The position numbers and the translations under genes were made by a program. Positions 23,970 to 32,215 of a DNA stretch of 45,797 nucleotides are shown here, piece by piece (position 1 is the stretch's first letter; the number at the start of each line of letters is the position of its first letter). The notes below the pieces were generated by a model. The model was given only the letters and a program-made list of their open reading frames with translations, did no database searches and was not told the DNA's origin. The DNA is from a virus: positions 1 through 45,797 of the IMG/VR virus record IMGVR_UViG_3300040770_000236. One strand, 5' to 3'.

Positions 23970-24355
23970 TATTCTTCTGCGATATCTTCATTATTTTTTG
24001 GGTCTTTAAACATCGCTCTAATTGAGTTAAACCCATCAAGCACTGAACCAGTTTCACTTCTTTCTTTTACTGTAACGTCAACATCACCTCTATTTTTAAG
24101 TATATCGCTTTGTAGTTTAGCTATCTCTAATTTAATTTTAATAGCTGAATCTTTAACTTTTAAAAAGTTAACTTTTTCTTTTGCAATTTTAGTTATATCG
24201 TCAACACCATCTGGCGTTAGTGTTAGTGTTAATTGGTTGATACCAATTTGACTATCCGTTATTTGTAAACAAGCATCACTATACGTTTCTTGCATTAACC
24301 CTTCTAATGAGTCATTAGAATTTACTCTTATATCTTGTTTTCTTTTTCTAGGCAT
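23969..24355 (-). CDS. Small helical protein, possibly terminase small subunit, 128 aa
   Basis: The protein begins MPRKRKQDIRVNSNDSLEGL and has a central helical part (VNFLKVKDSAIKIKLEIAKL) ending in an acidic tail (KNNEDIAEE). The arrangement of a basic N-terminus, central coiled coil with a DSAIKIKxExxKLQxDI pattern and acidic tail recalls small terminase subunits of T4-like phages, but the gene is far from terL, so this is only a possibility. A TATTTATAG sequence resembling the late motif lies about 30 bases upstream. The stop overlaps the next gene by one base. Confidence 0.5.
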   Translation of the reverse strand: MPRKRKQDIRVNSNDSLEGLMQETYSDACLQITDSQIGINQLTLTLTPDGVDDITKIAKEKVNFLKVKDSAIKIKLEIAKLQSDILKNRGDVDVTVKERSETGSVLDGFNSIRAMFKDPKNNEDIAEE

Positions 24356-24420
24356 TTTAATAGTTTTAAGTTATTGTTATTTACTATAAATACCCGTAAA
24401 AATCTTTTTATTTTAAAATT

Positions 24421-25377
24421 CTATAAACCATGTTGTTTTAACACTTCGTATAAATCTTTAAACCTTTTCATAGATAGTCGAATATCTTTAGTTGACAAGT
24501 TGGTATAATTTCTCATTGTTTCTAAAACCGAATTTTTATTATATTTAGAACCACCTTCCATAGATTGAAAAGCCCTTTCCCAATTTTCTAAAATTTCAAC
24601 CAATGCATAACCAACTTTTTTCTCATTCTCATTTAACCTCTTTTTTGTTGGTAAATTAACATCTTCTAACTCTGTTTTAATACCATCAGATATTTTTTTA
24701 ATAAATGCATCCATAGAAAACTCGTCATCATCAATATAATATATTAAATCATCACGTTCTTCAATGTATGAAGAAATATCTTCATACGATGAATTTTGTT
24801 TCATATATTTTTCGTCTTTAATTAAAAGACCTAGTATATAATTTTTACATATTGTTCCAAAATAAGAATACGCTTTTTTATTTAAAGTAGGTTTAAATTT
24901 ATGTACTTTAGTCATTAAAAATGATACAGTATCACCATGAAGTTCTTCGAATGTCTCACCTTTTCTATATAACTTATAACGTCTAATAATCGCCTCTATC
25001 ATTTTATCTAACGGGGCTTTTAACCATTCGTTAAAAATGGTGTTTCTCAATATATCGTCACTTATGATAACATTAGCACCTACGATATCTTCCACTGACA
25101 TTATATCTAAAGACGTATCAGTTAAGTTTGATGTTAAAATATCAATATCAATTGTTATAAATTTACTATCGGTACCATACCAGTTTTCATTTGGTATGGT
25201 ATAACTACCACTAACAACAACGTCTTTACCTAATTTATGGGTAATCGTTATATGTTTATTAGCAATTAAATCGACAGTCTCTACATATCTAGAACTTAAA
25301 AATTTTATTACAGCTTCTTCCTCGTTTGGACCAAAGTACATTTCATTTGTTCTTTTTCGTCCTCGTTTATTAACCAT
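24421..25377 (-). CDS. gp55: Late transcription sigma factor (T4 gp55-like)
   Basis: The central part (about residues 110-185) has sigma region-2 features: NEWLKAPLDKMIEAIIRRYK, EELHGDTVSFLMTKVHKFKP and YSYFGTICKNYILGLLIKD, the pattern of a D-x3-x2 helix, a K-F-x-P turn and an F-x-YF-x6-N helix. The start MVNKRGRKRTNEMYFG and the C-terminal LSTKDIRLSMKRFKDLYEVL extend it to 318 residues, well above T4 gp55 (185). It would direct host RNA polymerase to phage late promoters. The repeated ATATTTATAATAAAA motif is the obvious candidate target. Its start follows directly on the stop of a glycosyltransferase gene. Confidence 0.8.
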   Translation of the reverse strand: MVNKRGRKRTNEMYFGPNEEEAVIKFLSSRYVETVDLIANKHITITHKLGKDVVVSGSYTIPNENWYGTDSKFITIDIDILTSNLTDTSLDIMSVEDIVGANVIISDDILRNTIFNEWLKAPLDKMIEAIIRRYKLYRKGETFEELHGDTVSFLMTKVHKFKPTLNKKAYSYFGTICKNYILGLLIKDEKYMKQNSSYEDISSYIEERDDLIYYIDDDEFSMDAFIKKISDGIKTELEDVNLPTKKRLNENEKKVGYALVEILENWERAFQSMEGGSKYNKNSVLETMRNYTNLSTKDIRLSMKRFKDLYEVLKQHGL

Positions 25378-26172
25378 TTATACATTTTGAGCTTCATATG
25401 TTATTTTTCTATCATTAGAGAAGTAATATTCTTTTTTAGCAACACTTAACCACCATTTAGCCTCAATCGGGTCCATATTAGTTCTATAATTTGCGAATAG
25501 TGATTCTTCTCTTTGGTTTACGTGTTTATACCCAAATCTAGGGATTACCATAACTTTAACATCTTTGAATGTCATACGTAATAGGAATTCATAAATAAAT
25601 GTCAATTTAATACTAGGTTTAAACCCACCATTTTCCTCATAAACTGATTTTCTAATTACCATACCATCGGTGTTGAAATTTTGATATGTTAATAAAGCAT
25701 TATTGTCTAAGATACCTAATTCATCTGAAAAACTAGCAGCCCATACAGCTTCATTTGTAAAACCAACAAATTGGTTTTGATTATCAACATCAACAATGAT
25801 TGGCATGAAGATATCAATATTCTCATGTGCTTTTTGATAGGTGATAACGTTTTTAATCCAAATATTTGCAAGCTCATCATCAAATTCTAATACACTAACC
25901 CATTCTGTTTTCGCAACACTAACACCGTAATTAACTTGCGATGCAAAATCGGTTAAACCTGGATTAGAAGCAACAGTAACAGTGTAATCACCATAATCAA
26001 AACCTAACACGTATTTTTCTACTTCACTATCTTTAGGTACCACAATAATTAAATTATCTGGTCTAGTATTCTGAGTTTTAACACTTTCTACTGCGTTAAA
26101 AAATAATTTTTTTGTCTCATCGTTCAATTCGTGAACAGGAAGTATAACACTAATATTATTTAATTCTTTCAT
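25378..26172 (-). CDS. Glycosyltransferase family 2 (GT-A fold), 264 aa
   Basis: Residues 6-20 (NISVILPVHELNDETK) and the TRPDNLIIV segment are typical GT2 nucleotide-sugar binding features, followed by WVSVLEFDDELANIW (about 92-106), where FDD takes the place of the DxD metal site. The C-terminal half (NTDGMVIRKSVYEENGGF, IYEFLLRMTF) matches the acceptor region of this group. The cytosolic enzyme would transfer a sugar from a nucleotide donor to an unknown acceptor. It is directly joined to the sigma factor gene downstream and starts the glycosyltransferase block that extends to 40.4 kb. Confidence 0.8.
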   Translation of the reverse strand: MKELNNISVILPVHELNDETKKLFFNAVESVKTQNTRPDNLIIVVPKDSEVEKYVLGFDYGDYTVTVASNPGLTDFASQVNYGVSVAKTEWVSVLEFDDELANIWIKNVITYQKAHENIDIFMPIIVDVDNQNQFVGFTNEAVWAASFSDELGILDNNALLTYQNFNTDGMVIRKSVYEENGGFKPSIKLTFIYEFLLRMTFKDVKVMVIPRFGYKHVNQREESLFANYRTNMDPIEAKWWLSVAKKEYYFSNDRKITYEAQNV

Positions 26173-26184
26173 ATTTTTTTTTAT

Positions 26185-26598
26185 TTATTTGTTAATTTCT
26201 AAATTTTTATTAAAGTTTACAAAATCAGAAATTTCTTCTAGATTTTTAAACCATTTACCACCATTTTCTTTAACCATATTACCAACCATATCTAAAGATT
26301 TTATTTGATGTTTGTTAAATTCTTTACCATCATCATCTAGTAGATACGTGAAAATTGTTTTTTCTGGTCGTTTATTCGAATCGTCAATTAGTTCAGCTAT
26401 TGAGTAAACACCTTCCATTTTTGGTGTGATTACATATAATACATAATCACAGTTTTTACGTTGTTTTATTTCTTCTTTCTGTGCATTATCATCCCAGTCA
26501 CTAACAACTGGATTAAAATACTCTATTTTAATTTTTTTTATTAAAATATCTCGCCAATCAGATTTATTAGTAGTTCCACCTAAGAATATTTTTTTCAT
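26185..26598 (-). CDS. Nucleoside 2-deoxyribosyltransferase-like protein, 137 aa
   Basis: The protein begins MKKIFLGGTTNKSDWRDIL, continues with YFNPVVSDWDDNAQKEEIKQ and DYVLYVITPKMEGVYSIAEL, the layout of the nucleoside 2-deoxyribosyltransferase-like superfamily (Rossmann-like, with the active-site Glu in the SIAELID helix). Members cleave or exchange the base of (deoxy)nucleosides or nucleotides, in salvage or in modified-nucleotide metabolism. The family also includes sugar-nucleotide sensing domains, so the reaction is not certain. It overlaps the upstream glycosyltransferase by one base. Confidence 0.7.
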   Translation of the reverse strand: MKKIFLGGTTNKSDWRDILIKKIKIEYFNPVVSDWDDNAQKEEIKQRKNCDYVLYVITPKMEGVYSIAELIDDSNKRPEKTIFTYLLDDDGKEFNKHQIKSLDMVGNMVKENGGKWFKNLEEISDFVNFNKNLEINK

Positions 26599-27758
26599 TA
26601 AATCTCAATAGTTTTAACTTCGGTAGTTGCAAGTTCATCACTAGTTAATTTTAACATGTGTTCAAATTCAGCGATTCTATTACCTACTAACGCACCATAG
26701 ACAGTATTTAAAGTTTCTTTTTGTTTTTCCGATGTATATTGACCTTTACTTTCACCCATTTGTTTTAATAGTTCAGCTGGTACAGCATCTTCTAACCATA
26801 CTTTTAAATATGTTGCGATTAATTCTGGGATATTAAGTGTTGTGTTTGTCCAAATACCATTATTTTTAATAGCTGTTTGTCCTTCTTCATTAACAGTTTC
26901 CATCCATTCTGGAATTAAGTTAGGAATTTTACCAATAATTGGAGTATCACACTCTAACGCTTCAATTGGAAAAGTTCCAAAACCTGAAACATCATCAACC
27001 CATACAGCCAAACAAGATTTACTTAACTCAGTTGCGAAATCAGGTCTAGATAACCCTCTTAATTCTTTAAATGTAACCCATTTATAAGCTGGATATTGTA
27101 AATAAAATGATTTAGCAATTTTAGCTGCATCACCTTGTGTTCTAGTGTGTACCGCAACAATTGGTAATTTAGGTTTATCACTAGACTTAAAATAATCTGG
27201 TATCGATACAGGCACTAAATGTACATTTATAGATGGGAAAAGATTATGAATATATTGAGCTTGTTTAGCACTAGTCGTTATCACATCATTGAATCCGTAA
27301 TCAACATTCCATCTTTTACCAACTGGTAATAATTCTAATAAATAATCATAACTTTGAGATAGAACAATTTTTCTACATGGAAAACTTTTAACTTGGTCCA
27401 TAATGTTTGAAAAAATTTCTGGTATAATGATAAAATCAGCTGGTCCAACATTTAACCCTTCACCCTCAATTGAAGCGTGTGGTAAATTAGCGTATTCTTC
27501 GCCTAACCATTCATTGATACCATTAGCATTTTCATCACCAATACGTTGATAATCATTTTTCTCATGTAAGATAGTTGCATTGTAACCTAACTCATTAAGT
27601 AACTTTACATGCTCATAAATATTTGCAATACCAGCAGTAGGGTTACCCTTAGTATCTAAAGTAAAAAAATACATTTTAAATTCTTTATTATTTAAAACAG
27701 CTAAAGTATTTTCAATTTGTTTTTTTTGTTCTTCCATTTGTTTTTTTTGTTCTTCCAT
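26598..27758 (-). CDS. Glycosyltransferase (GT-B/GT4-like), 386 aa
   Basis: After a short lysine/glutamine-rich start made of two MEEQKKQ units, the protein reads KMYFFTLDTKGNPTAGIANI, with GGxxxH-like features of a GT-B N-terminal domain (ELGYNATILHEK). The middle shows DVITTSAKQAQYIHNLFP and HLVPVSIPDYF. The C-terminal domain has VDDVSGFGTFPIEALECDTP, which matches the donor-binding E-x7-E region of GT4 enzymes. It probably transfers a sugar to a glycan or protein. The first 14 residues come from a perfect 21-base tandem duplication. Confidence 0.75.
   Translation of the reverse strand: MEEQKKQMEEQKKQIENTLAVLNNKEFKMYFFTLDTKGNPTAGIANIYEHVKLLNELGYNATILHEKNDYQRIGDENANGINEWLGEEYANLPHASIEGEGLNVGPADFIIIPEIFSNIMDQVKSFPCRKIVLSQSYDYLLELLPVGKRWNVDYGFNDVITTSAKQAQYIHNLFPSINVHLVPVSIPDYFKSSDKPKLPIVAVHTRTQGDAAKIAKSFYLQYPAYKWVTFKELRGLSRPDFATELSKSCLAVWVDDVSGFGTFPIEALECDTPIIGKIPNLIPEWMETVNEEGQTAIKNNGIWTNTTLNIPELIATYLKVWLEDAVPAELLKQMGESKGQYTSEKQKETLNTVYGALVGNRIAEFEHMLKLTSDELATTEVKTIEI
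27717..27758 (-). repeat. Two perfect 21-base tandem repeats at a gene start
   Basis: Units 27738-27758 and 27717-27737 each encode MEEQKKQ, so the start codon itself is duplicated and each unit holds an A8 run. Copy number can change without shifting frame. Confidence 0.9.
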
Positions 27759-27806
27759 TTTTATTTATTAATTTTTATTAACTCTTATATAAGTTTGTAT
27801 TTTTTA

Positions 27807-28154
27807 TTATTTTCCTTTTATTATTCCATACTCATAAAGTGTATTGAAAGCTATTTTAAATGATAATGAAGATTTTTCTAACCCCATTTCCGCACCTAAT
27901 GTTTCATCAATTTCTTCTGTAACATCTAATACAACATCTAACATTGTTCTAAGTATATCGTATTTTGCCGCATTAACCTCTCTAATTCTTTCTGTCATAA
28001 TCTCATTAACCTCTATACTAATTATATTGGTATTTTCATCTAGATATGTTTTTTTGTGTATTTCAACTACTTTAGTTTCATCTAATTTTGCACTAATAAT
28101 ATTTTCTAACACGTCAATATCTATACTATATATTATACCACCAAATTCTATCAT
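27807..28154 (-). CDS. Hypothetical protein, 115 aa
   Basis: The protein starts MIEFGGIIYSIDIDVLENII and contains a long helical segment (IMTERIREVNAAKYDILRTM, then MLDVVLDVTEEIDETLGAEM), ending KIAFNTLYEYGIIKGK. It has no cysteine, signal peptide or membrane segment and no known motif. It lies 4 bases after the HAD-like gene, so the two probably form one transcript. Its acidic helical make-up resembles small T4-like phage proteins of unknown role. I do not recognise it. Confidence 0.6.
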   Translation of the reverse strand: MIEFGGIIYSIDIDVLENIISAKLDETKVVEIHKKTYLDENTNIISIEVNEIMTERIREVNAAKYDILRTMLDVVLDVTEEIDETLGAEMGLEKSSLSFKIAFNTLYEYGIIKGK

Positions 28155-28158
28155 ATTT

Positions 28159-28761
28159 TTAAATTTCTTCGTAACTTGTTATTTTTGTATTTAATATTTT
28201 GTTTCTAAATTCTTCATTTTTCATAAATTCTAAAAGTGAATCTATTTCATAGTCAGCTGAAACATTTTTATTGTAAGATGCGTTAACTTTAATACTTATT
28301 TTACCTTCAGGTTTTGACTCTAAAGCTTTAGGATTGGCAGTTATTAAGACATCTATACCATCCCATTTTTTAGCGTAATCTGTAACAAATCTAATATTTT
28401 CAATTTTACACCCAGTTTTGGATAGAAAGAAGAAAGTTGAGGGGATTGCTTTTTCAACCTCTCGACTAACTAACTCTATTTGGTGTTCTTCTTCATCTTT
28501 AATTTCACCTAAAAATATATTAAAATGGTTAATTAAACCATCTGATAATTGGTCAGCATGTCCGAAAATTTCTAATGATGCTTCAGTATAAAGAAACATA
28601 TTAAGCTTATCAATATTTTCAAATTTAAAAAATTCTAATAAATTAAAATTTGTAACATCACCCTCTTTGATATTACTATCAGCGATATATTTATCGTAAG
28701 TGTACGTTATTTGACCAATGTAGTCCCTTAAAACCTCGTTAATGCTAATTCCTATCTTCAT
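28159..28761 (-). CDS. HAD-like protein of unknown function, 200 aa
   Basis: The N-terminus MKIGISINEVLRDYIGQITY resembles phage HAD-like proteins where the first motif normally has DxD (IDIDEVLRD). Here the first Asp is Asn (ISINEVLRD), so hydrolase activity is doubtful. Later come WDGIDVLITANPKALESKPE and GKISIKVNASYNKNVSADY, which match the HAD motif III/IV region (LITANP, then the acidic SADYEIDSL). It may be a degenerate phosphatase or a structural derivative. Its start codon lies inside a perfect 10-bp hairpin stem (28759-28784), suggesting translational control. Confidence 0.55.
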   Translation of the reverse strand: MKIGISINEVLRDYIGQITYTYDKYIADSNIKEGDVTNFNLLEFFKFENIDKLNMFLYTEASLEIFGHADQLSDGLINHFNIFLGEIKDEEEHQIELVSREVEKAIPSTFFFLSKTGCKIENIRFVTDYAKKWDGIDVLITANPKALESKPEGKISIKVNASYNKNVSADYEIDSLLEFMKNEEFRNKILNTKITSYEEI

Positions 28762-28784
28762 ATAACCAATTTAATGGTTATATG
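28759..28784 (-). promoter_or_regulatory. Perfect inverted repeat covering a start codon
   Basis: CATATAACCA (28759-28768) and TGGTTATATG (28775-28784) are perfect reverse complements around a 6-base ATTTAA loop. On the minus strand the second arm in the RNA includes the ATG of the HAD-like gene, so the hairpin could hide it or serve as a protein-binding site. Confidence 0.55.
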
Positions 28785-28811
28785 AGTATAAGTAAAGAAA
28801 AGAAATGATTT

Positions 28812-29675
28812 TTATTTAAAAATAGATAAAAATTTGTCTTTAAAGGTTTTTTCTTCTATAATAATGGGTGTGATTATTTTTTTATCTTTTACAACTATAG
28901 GTGTTGCATCTAATCTTGGGTAATTAGCGATAATTTTTTTAATTATTGGGTTTCTAACAATATCAGCATCGCTAAACACAACAAATCCAATATCTGTAAT
29001 GTTTTTATGTCTAGTCATAGCATCATATAAACCACTTTTAGTGTAATCTCTATATTTATCTGATTGGTCTAAATCACCAGAAATGATAAATTTACTATGT
29101 TCACCAATACGTGTTAAGAGTGTTTTCATTTGGGCTGGACTCATATTTTGAGCTTCTTCCATTATTAATATTGTATTATCAATTGATTTACCCCTAATGT
29201 AGGCCAATGCTTGTACTTCTAACACCCCAATTTCCTCTAGTTTAAGTCTATTTGTTTTACCGATAAGTTTATCGAATATATCTAACGACGACGATAGATA
29301 AGGGTCCATTTTCTCACGCATATCACCAGGTAGGAAACCTAATTTTTCATCTGCTTCAACTATCGGTGTTGATATGATAATTTTATTAAATTTATTATCA
29401 TCACTTCTAAGTAATTCAATAGCCCTAGCTATTGACACGTATGATTTACCAACACCAGCGGCACCAGCAGATATAATAATCTCTTTACCATTAATAGCGA
29501 TGATTAAATCTTTTTGTGTTTTAGTTTTGCATTTAAAATCATGCATAGCTAACATATTTTTTAAATCTACAACACCTTTAGGTTTTGACACTTGAAGATT
29601 GTTGTCATTCTTTTTATCTTTAGTCGTTTTCGTAGTACCAGTTTTAGATACAGAATTTGTAGCTTTTTTTATCAT
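28812..29675 (-). CDS. phoH: PhoH-like ATPase
   Basis: The first 40 residues are basic and disordered. The ATPase domain then shows Walker A GAAGVGKSY (residues 71-79), GFLPGDMREKMDPYLSS, Walker B ILIMEEAQNMSPAQMKTLL and the sensor segment FIISGDLDQSD, all typical of PhoH. PhoH-family ATPases are widespread in phages; related proteins are linked to RNA metabolism, but the phage role is not established. Here it lies directly after GDP-mannose dehydratase (one base between stop and start) and before the HAD-like gene, separated from the latter by the start-codon hairpin. Confidence 0.92.
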   Translation of the reverse strand: MIKKATNSVSKTGTTKTTKDKKNDNNLQVSKPKGVVDLKNMLAMHDFKCKTKTQKDLIIAINGKEIIISAGAAGVGKSYVSIARAIELLRSDDNKFNKIIISTPIVEADEKLGFLPGDMREKMDPYLSSSLDIFDKLIGKTNRLKLEEIGVLEVQALAYIRGKSIDNTILIMEEAQNMSPAQMKTLLTRIGEHSKFIISGDLDQSDKYRDYTKSGLYDAMTRHKNITDIGFVVFSDADIVRNPIIKKIIANYPRLDATPIVVKDKKIITPIIIEEKTFKDKFLSIFK

Positions 29676-29676
29676 A

Positions 29677-30666
29677 TTATTTAATTCGTTTACTAATTAT
29701 TTCATCCCAACTATCAACCATGTCATCCATTAAAGTTTCAAACGTATATTCTGGTTTCCAACCCAATGTTTCTCTAATCTTTGTTGAGTCACCTTTAAGG
29801 TATTTTAATTCTTCTGGTCGCATAAACTTAGGATTTTGTGTAACATAATCCCTATAATCCATACCTAATCTTTTAAACACATAATCAACCATTTCTCTAA
29901 CTGAATGTGTAGTCATTGTAGATACTACAAAATCTTCAGGTTCAGTGTGGTTTATCATTAAATGCATAGCTTTAACATAGTCTTTTGAATGACCCCAATC
30001 TCTATAAGAGTCCATATTACCTAATTCTAATTTATCAGTAATACCATATTTAATTTCAACAGCTGTTTTAACCACTTTATTTGTTACAAAATTAGATGCA
30101 CGTCTTGGTGATTCATGATTAAATAATATACCATTACACGCATGTAATTTATAGGCGTTTCTATAATGTCTAACAATATTATATCCAAATACTTTAGAAC
30201 AACCATAAGGGCTTACTGGTGACATAGCTGTACTTTCTCTTTGAAAACCATCTTCATCAACAGAGTTTCCAAACATTTCAGACGAACTAGCTTGATAAAA
30301 TTTAGCAGTAGGGCAAGAACGTCTATAAGCTTCTAATATGTTCAACACACCAATTGCGTTAGTTTGAACGGTAAATTGTGGAACATCAAAACTAATCCTA
30401 ACATGACTTTGCGCTGCTAAGTTATAAATTTCATCTGGTTGAATATCATCCAATAATCTCTCTAAACAACCTTGGTCTAATAAGTCACCATAGTATATAT
30501 TTAGATTATCTCTGGTTTCATCACCTAATCTACTTTGTTGGTTTTCAGAAACTGAGTTTCTTCTTACTATACCATGTACTTCGTAACCTAATGATATTAA
30601 ATATTCTGCCAAGTATGACCCATCTTGACCATTGATACCTGTAATAAATGCTTTTTTCTTTTTCAT
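29677..30666 (-). CDS. gmd: GDP-mannose 4,6-dehydratase
   Basis: This SDR enzyme converts GDP-D-mannose to GDP-4-keto-6-deoxy-D-mannose, the branch point to GDP-fucose, GDP-rhamnose and GDP-perosamine. The sequence shows the NADP site GINGQDGSYLAEYL (residues 9-22), YGDLLDQ, NLAAQSHVRISFDVP, the substrate segment YQASSSEMFGN, the catalytic SPYGCSK and the RDWGHSKDYVKAMHLM block that distinguishes this family. Length (329) is close to the usual 340-370. It is followed on the same strand by phoH and preceded by an aminotransferase, suggesting GDP-perosamine as a possible product. Confidence 0.95.
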   Translation of the reverse strand: MKKKKAFITGINGQDGSYLAEYLISLGYEVHGIVRRNSVSENQQSRLGDETRDNLNIYYGDLLDQGCLERLLDDIQPDEIYNLAAQSHVRISFDVPQFTVQTNAIGVLNILEAYRRSCPTAKFYQASSSEMFGNSVDEDGFQRESTAMSPVSPYGCSKVFGYNIVRHYRNAYKLHACNGILFNHESPRRASNFVTNKVVKTAVEIKYGITDKLELGNMDSYRDWGHSKDYVKAMHLMINHTEPEDFVVSTMTTHSVREMVDYVFKRLGMDYRDYVTQNPKFMRPEELKYLKGDSTKIRETLGWKPEYTFETLMDDMVDSWDEIISKRIK

Positions 30667-30677
30667 ATTTTAATTTA

Positions 30678-31415
30678 CTAATTAATTTTAGAAAAGTAAA
30701 TTCTTTCCATTATTTTTTCTACATCAACATACGTTTTACTATTACCAGTATCTGGATTAATGTCTGGAACTGTATCGATTATTATAATACCTCTAGCCGC
30801 ATCTTCTGGTGTCATATACATATGGTAACCAAGCATTTGGACATGGTTTTCATCGGTATATGGGAGATTTAAGTCTCTACCATCGTAAGATGCCATTTTA
30901 AGCCATTTATACGCCTCAAAATCATCAGTTAATATAATACCACCCTTTCCAATCGGTATCCTTTTTTTTATTTGAAATGAAACTACTTGTAAAGCGTCAA
31001 GACCAACATACATATCTTTGGTCCATCTAACAGCACCATCCCAAACTCTAGAACCTTTTAATTGATAGACACCTGACCATTCTAAGTCTTCAAAGGTTAC
31101 TTTATTACCAGCGTTTATAATTTGCATAGGTGCTGACACATAAGTCATTTTAGGTATTTCAAGTTCAACACTTGTATTTAATTCGCCAATATGTTGCAAA
31201 TATTTTAAAGATAAAAATAAACCATGTGAACAACAATCGATACTTACAGCATATTTACTACCAGCAAATTTAGCGACTTTTTCTTCAAACATATTTATAA
31301 CATCTCTTGGGTCTGACCAATTATACCCTAATTCTTTTAATCTATCTAATTCTGGTCGTTGTAACTCTTTAGGTACTTGTCCTAGTGGCCAACTTGTGTA
31401 TTTTACTTCTTTCAT
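30678..31415 (-). CDS. DegT/DnrJ-type PLP aminotransferase, short form
   Basis: The protein resembles sugar aminotransferases of the DegT/DnrJ/EryC1/StrS class: FEEKVAKFAGSKYAVSIDCC (PLP phosphate-site region), VELEIPKMTYVSAPMQIINA, and VVSFQIKKRIPIGKGGIILT, where one Lys would bind PLP. At 245 residues it is much shorter than usual (about 360-400), lacking the C-terminal domain, so it may be a compact phage form or inactive alone. Next to gmd, it could aminate the 4-keto sugar towards GDP-perosamine. Its start overlaps the stop of the GT10 gene as ATGA. Confidence 0.8.
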   Translation of the reverse strand: MKEVKYTSWPLGQVPKELQRPELDRLKELGYNWSDPRDVINMFEEKVAKFAGSKYAVSIDCCSHGLFLSLKYLQHIGELNTSVELEIPKMTYVSAPMQIINAGNKVTFEDLEWSGVYQLKGSRVWDGAVRWTKDMYVGLDALQVVSFQIKKRIPIGKGGIILTDDFEAYKWLKMASYDGRDLNLPYTDENHVQMLGYHMYMTPEDAARGIIIIDTVPDINPDTGNSKTYVDVEKIMERIYFSKIN

Positions 31416-32215
31416 TTTATATAATTTTCAAATATGTAATCTTCAGCAACTGGCATATTGATAACCCTGTTGTAATTATCATTTATTGCGTCAATTTTAT
31501 TATAATATAATTCAGGTGTTAAGTCATTGATATTAAAATTTTCATTCAACATTATAATACCATCCATATTAAAAACATCACCAATCATATCAGTACCATA
31601 ATAAATTGGTATGGTCCCTGTGGCAAAACAATCGCTTATTTTTTCACTATACGCTAGTGGGTATGTATGATTTTCCATAGTTATTGAAAAATGGTAATCT
31701 TTAAGCCCTATTTCTTTATTCTTAATTTCATTGTAACCACGACCAAAAAGGTCAATTTTATCACGATATTTATCTATAATTGTTTGTCTATATAAGTGTT
31801 CTTGACACATAATTTTATTTGATGCAATCATAGATATTAATTTACTCTTAGTGTGAACACCAATATCTGTAACCCAAGGTTTTGCACTACAAGTAACTAA
31901 CTTAAATTTAGGTGATAATTTTAATAATTCAGTATCGTGAGTAAATAGTAACCTATAGTTATCCTCTAAATATTTTACATTAAATACACACCATTGGTAT
32001 AATGATAAGTTTATAGTTTTTGATTCAGATAACCAAGCATAATTTATCTTTGATTTATCTGGAATAATTTCCATAACTCCATAATCAATATGTATAGATA
32101 TATCAGCAGAATTAGAGCCTTTAATCCACTCAATTTCTTTTGGGATACTTCCAGATGATGAACATACATCATGTTGAAATCCACCACCTACCATATTTAT
32201 TTTTACTTTACTCAT
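31412..32215 (-). CDS. GT10 family fucosyltransferase
   Basis: The C-terminal half has the GT10 (alpha-1,3/4-fucosyltransferase) signature: DLFGRGYNEIKNKEIGLKDY, FSITMENHTYPLAYSEKIS and DCFATGTIPIYYGTDMIGDV, including the ENxxxxxYxxEK pattern that binds GDP-fucose. The N-terminal part is a divergent acceptor domain (VGGGFQHDVCSSSGS). The 267-residue length fits bacterial GT10 enzymes. It would transfer L-fucose (or a related 6-deoxy sugar) from a GDP donor. ATGA overlaps at both ends tie it to the aminotransferase and acetyltransferase genes. Confidence 0.85.
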   Translation of the reverse strand: MSKVKINMVGGGFQHDVCSSSGSIPKEIEWIKGSNSADISIHIDYGVMEIIPDKSKINYAWLSESKTINLSLYQWCVFNVKYLEDNYRLLFTHDTELLKLSPKFKLVTCSAKPWVTDIGVHTKSKLISMIASNKIMCQEHLYRQTIIDKYRDKIDLFGRGYNEIKNKEIGLKDYHFSITMENHTYPLAYSEKISDCFATGTIPIYYGTDMIGDVFNMDGIIMLNENFNINDLTPELYYNKIDAINDNYNRVINMPVAEDYIFENYIK

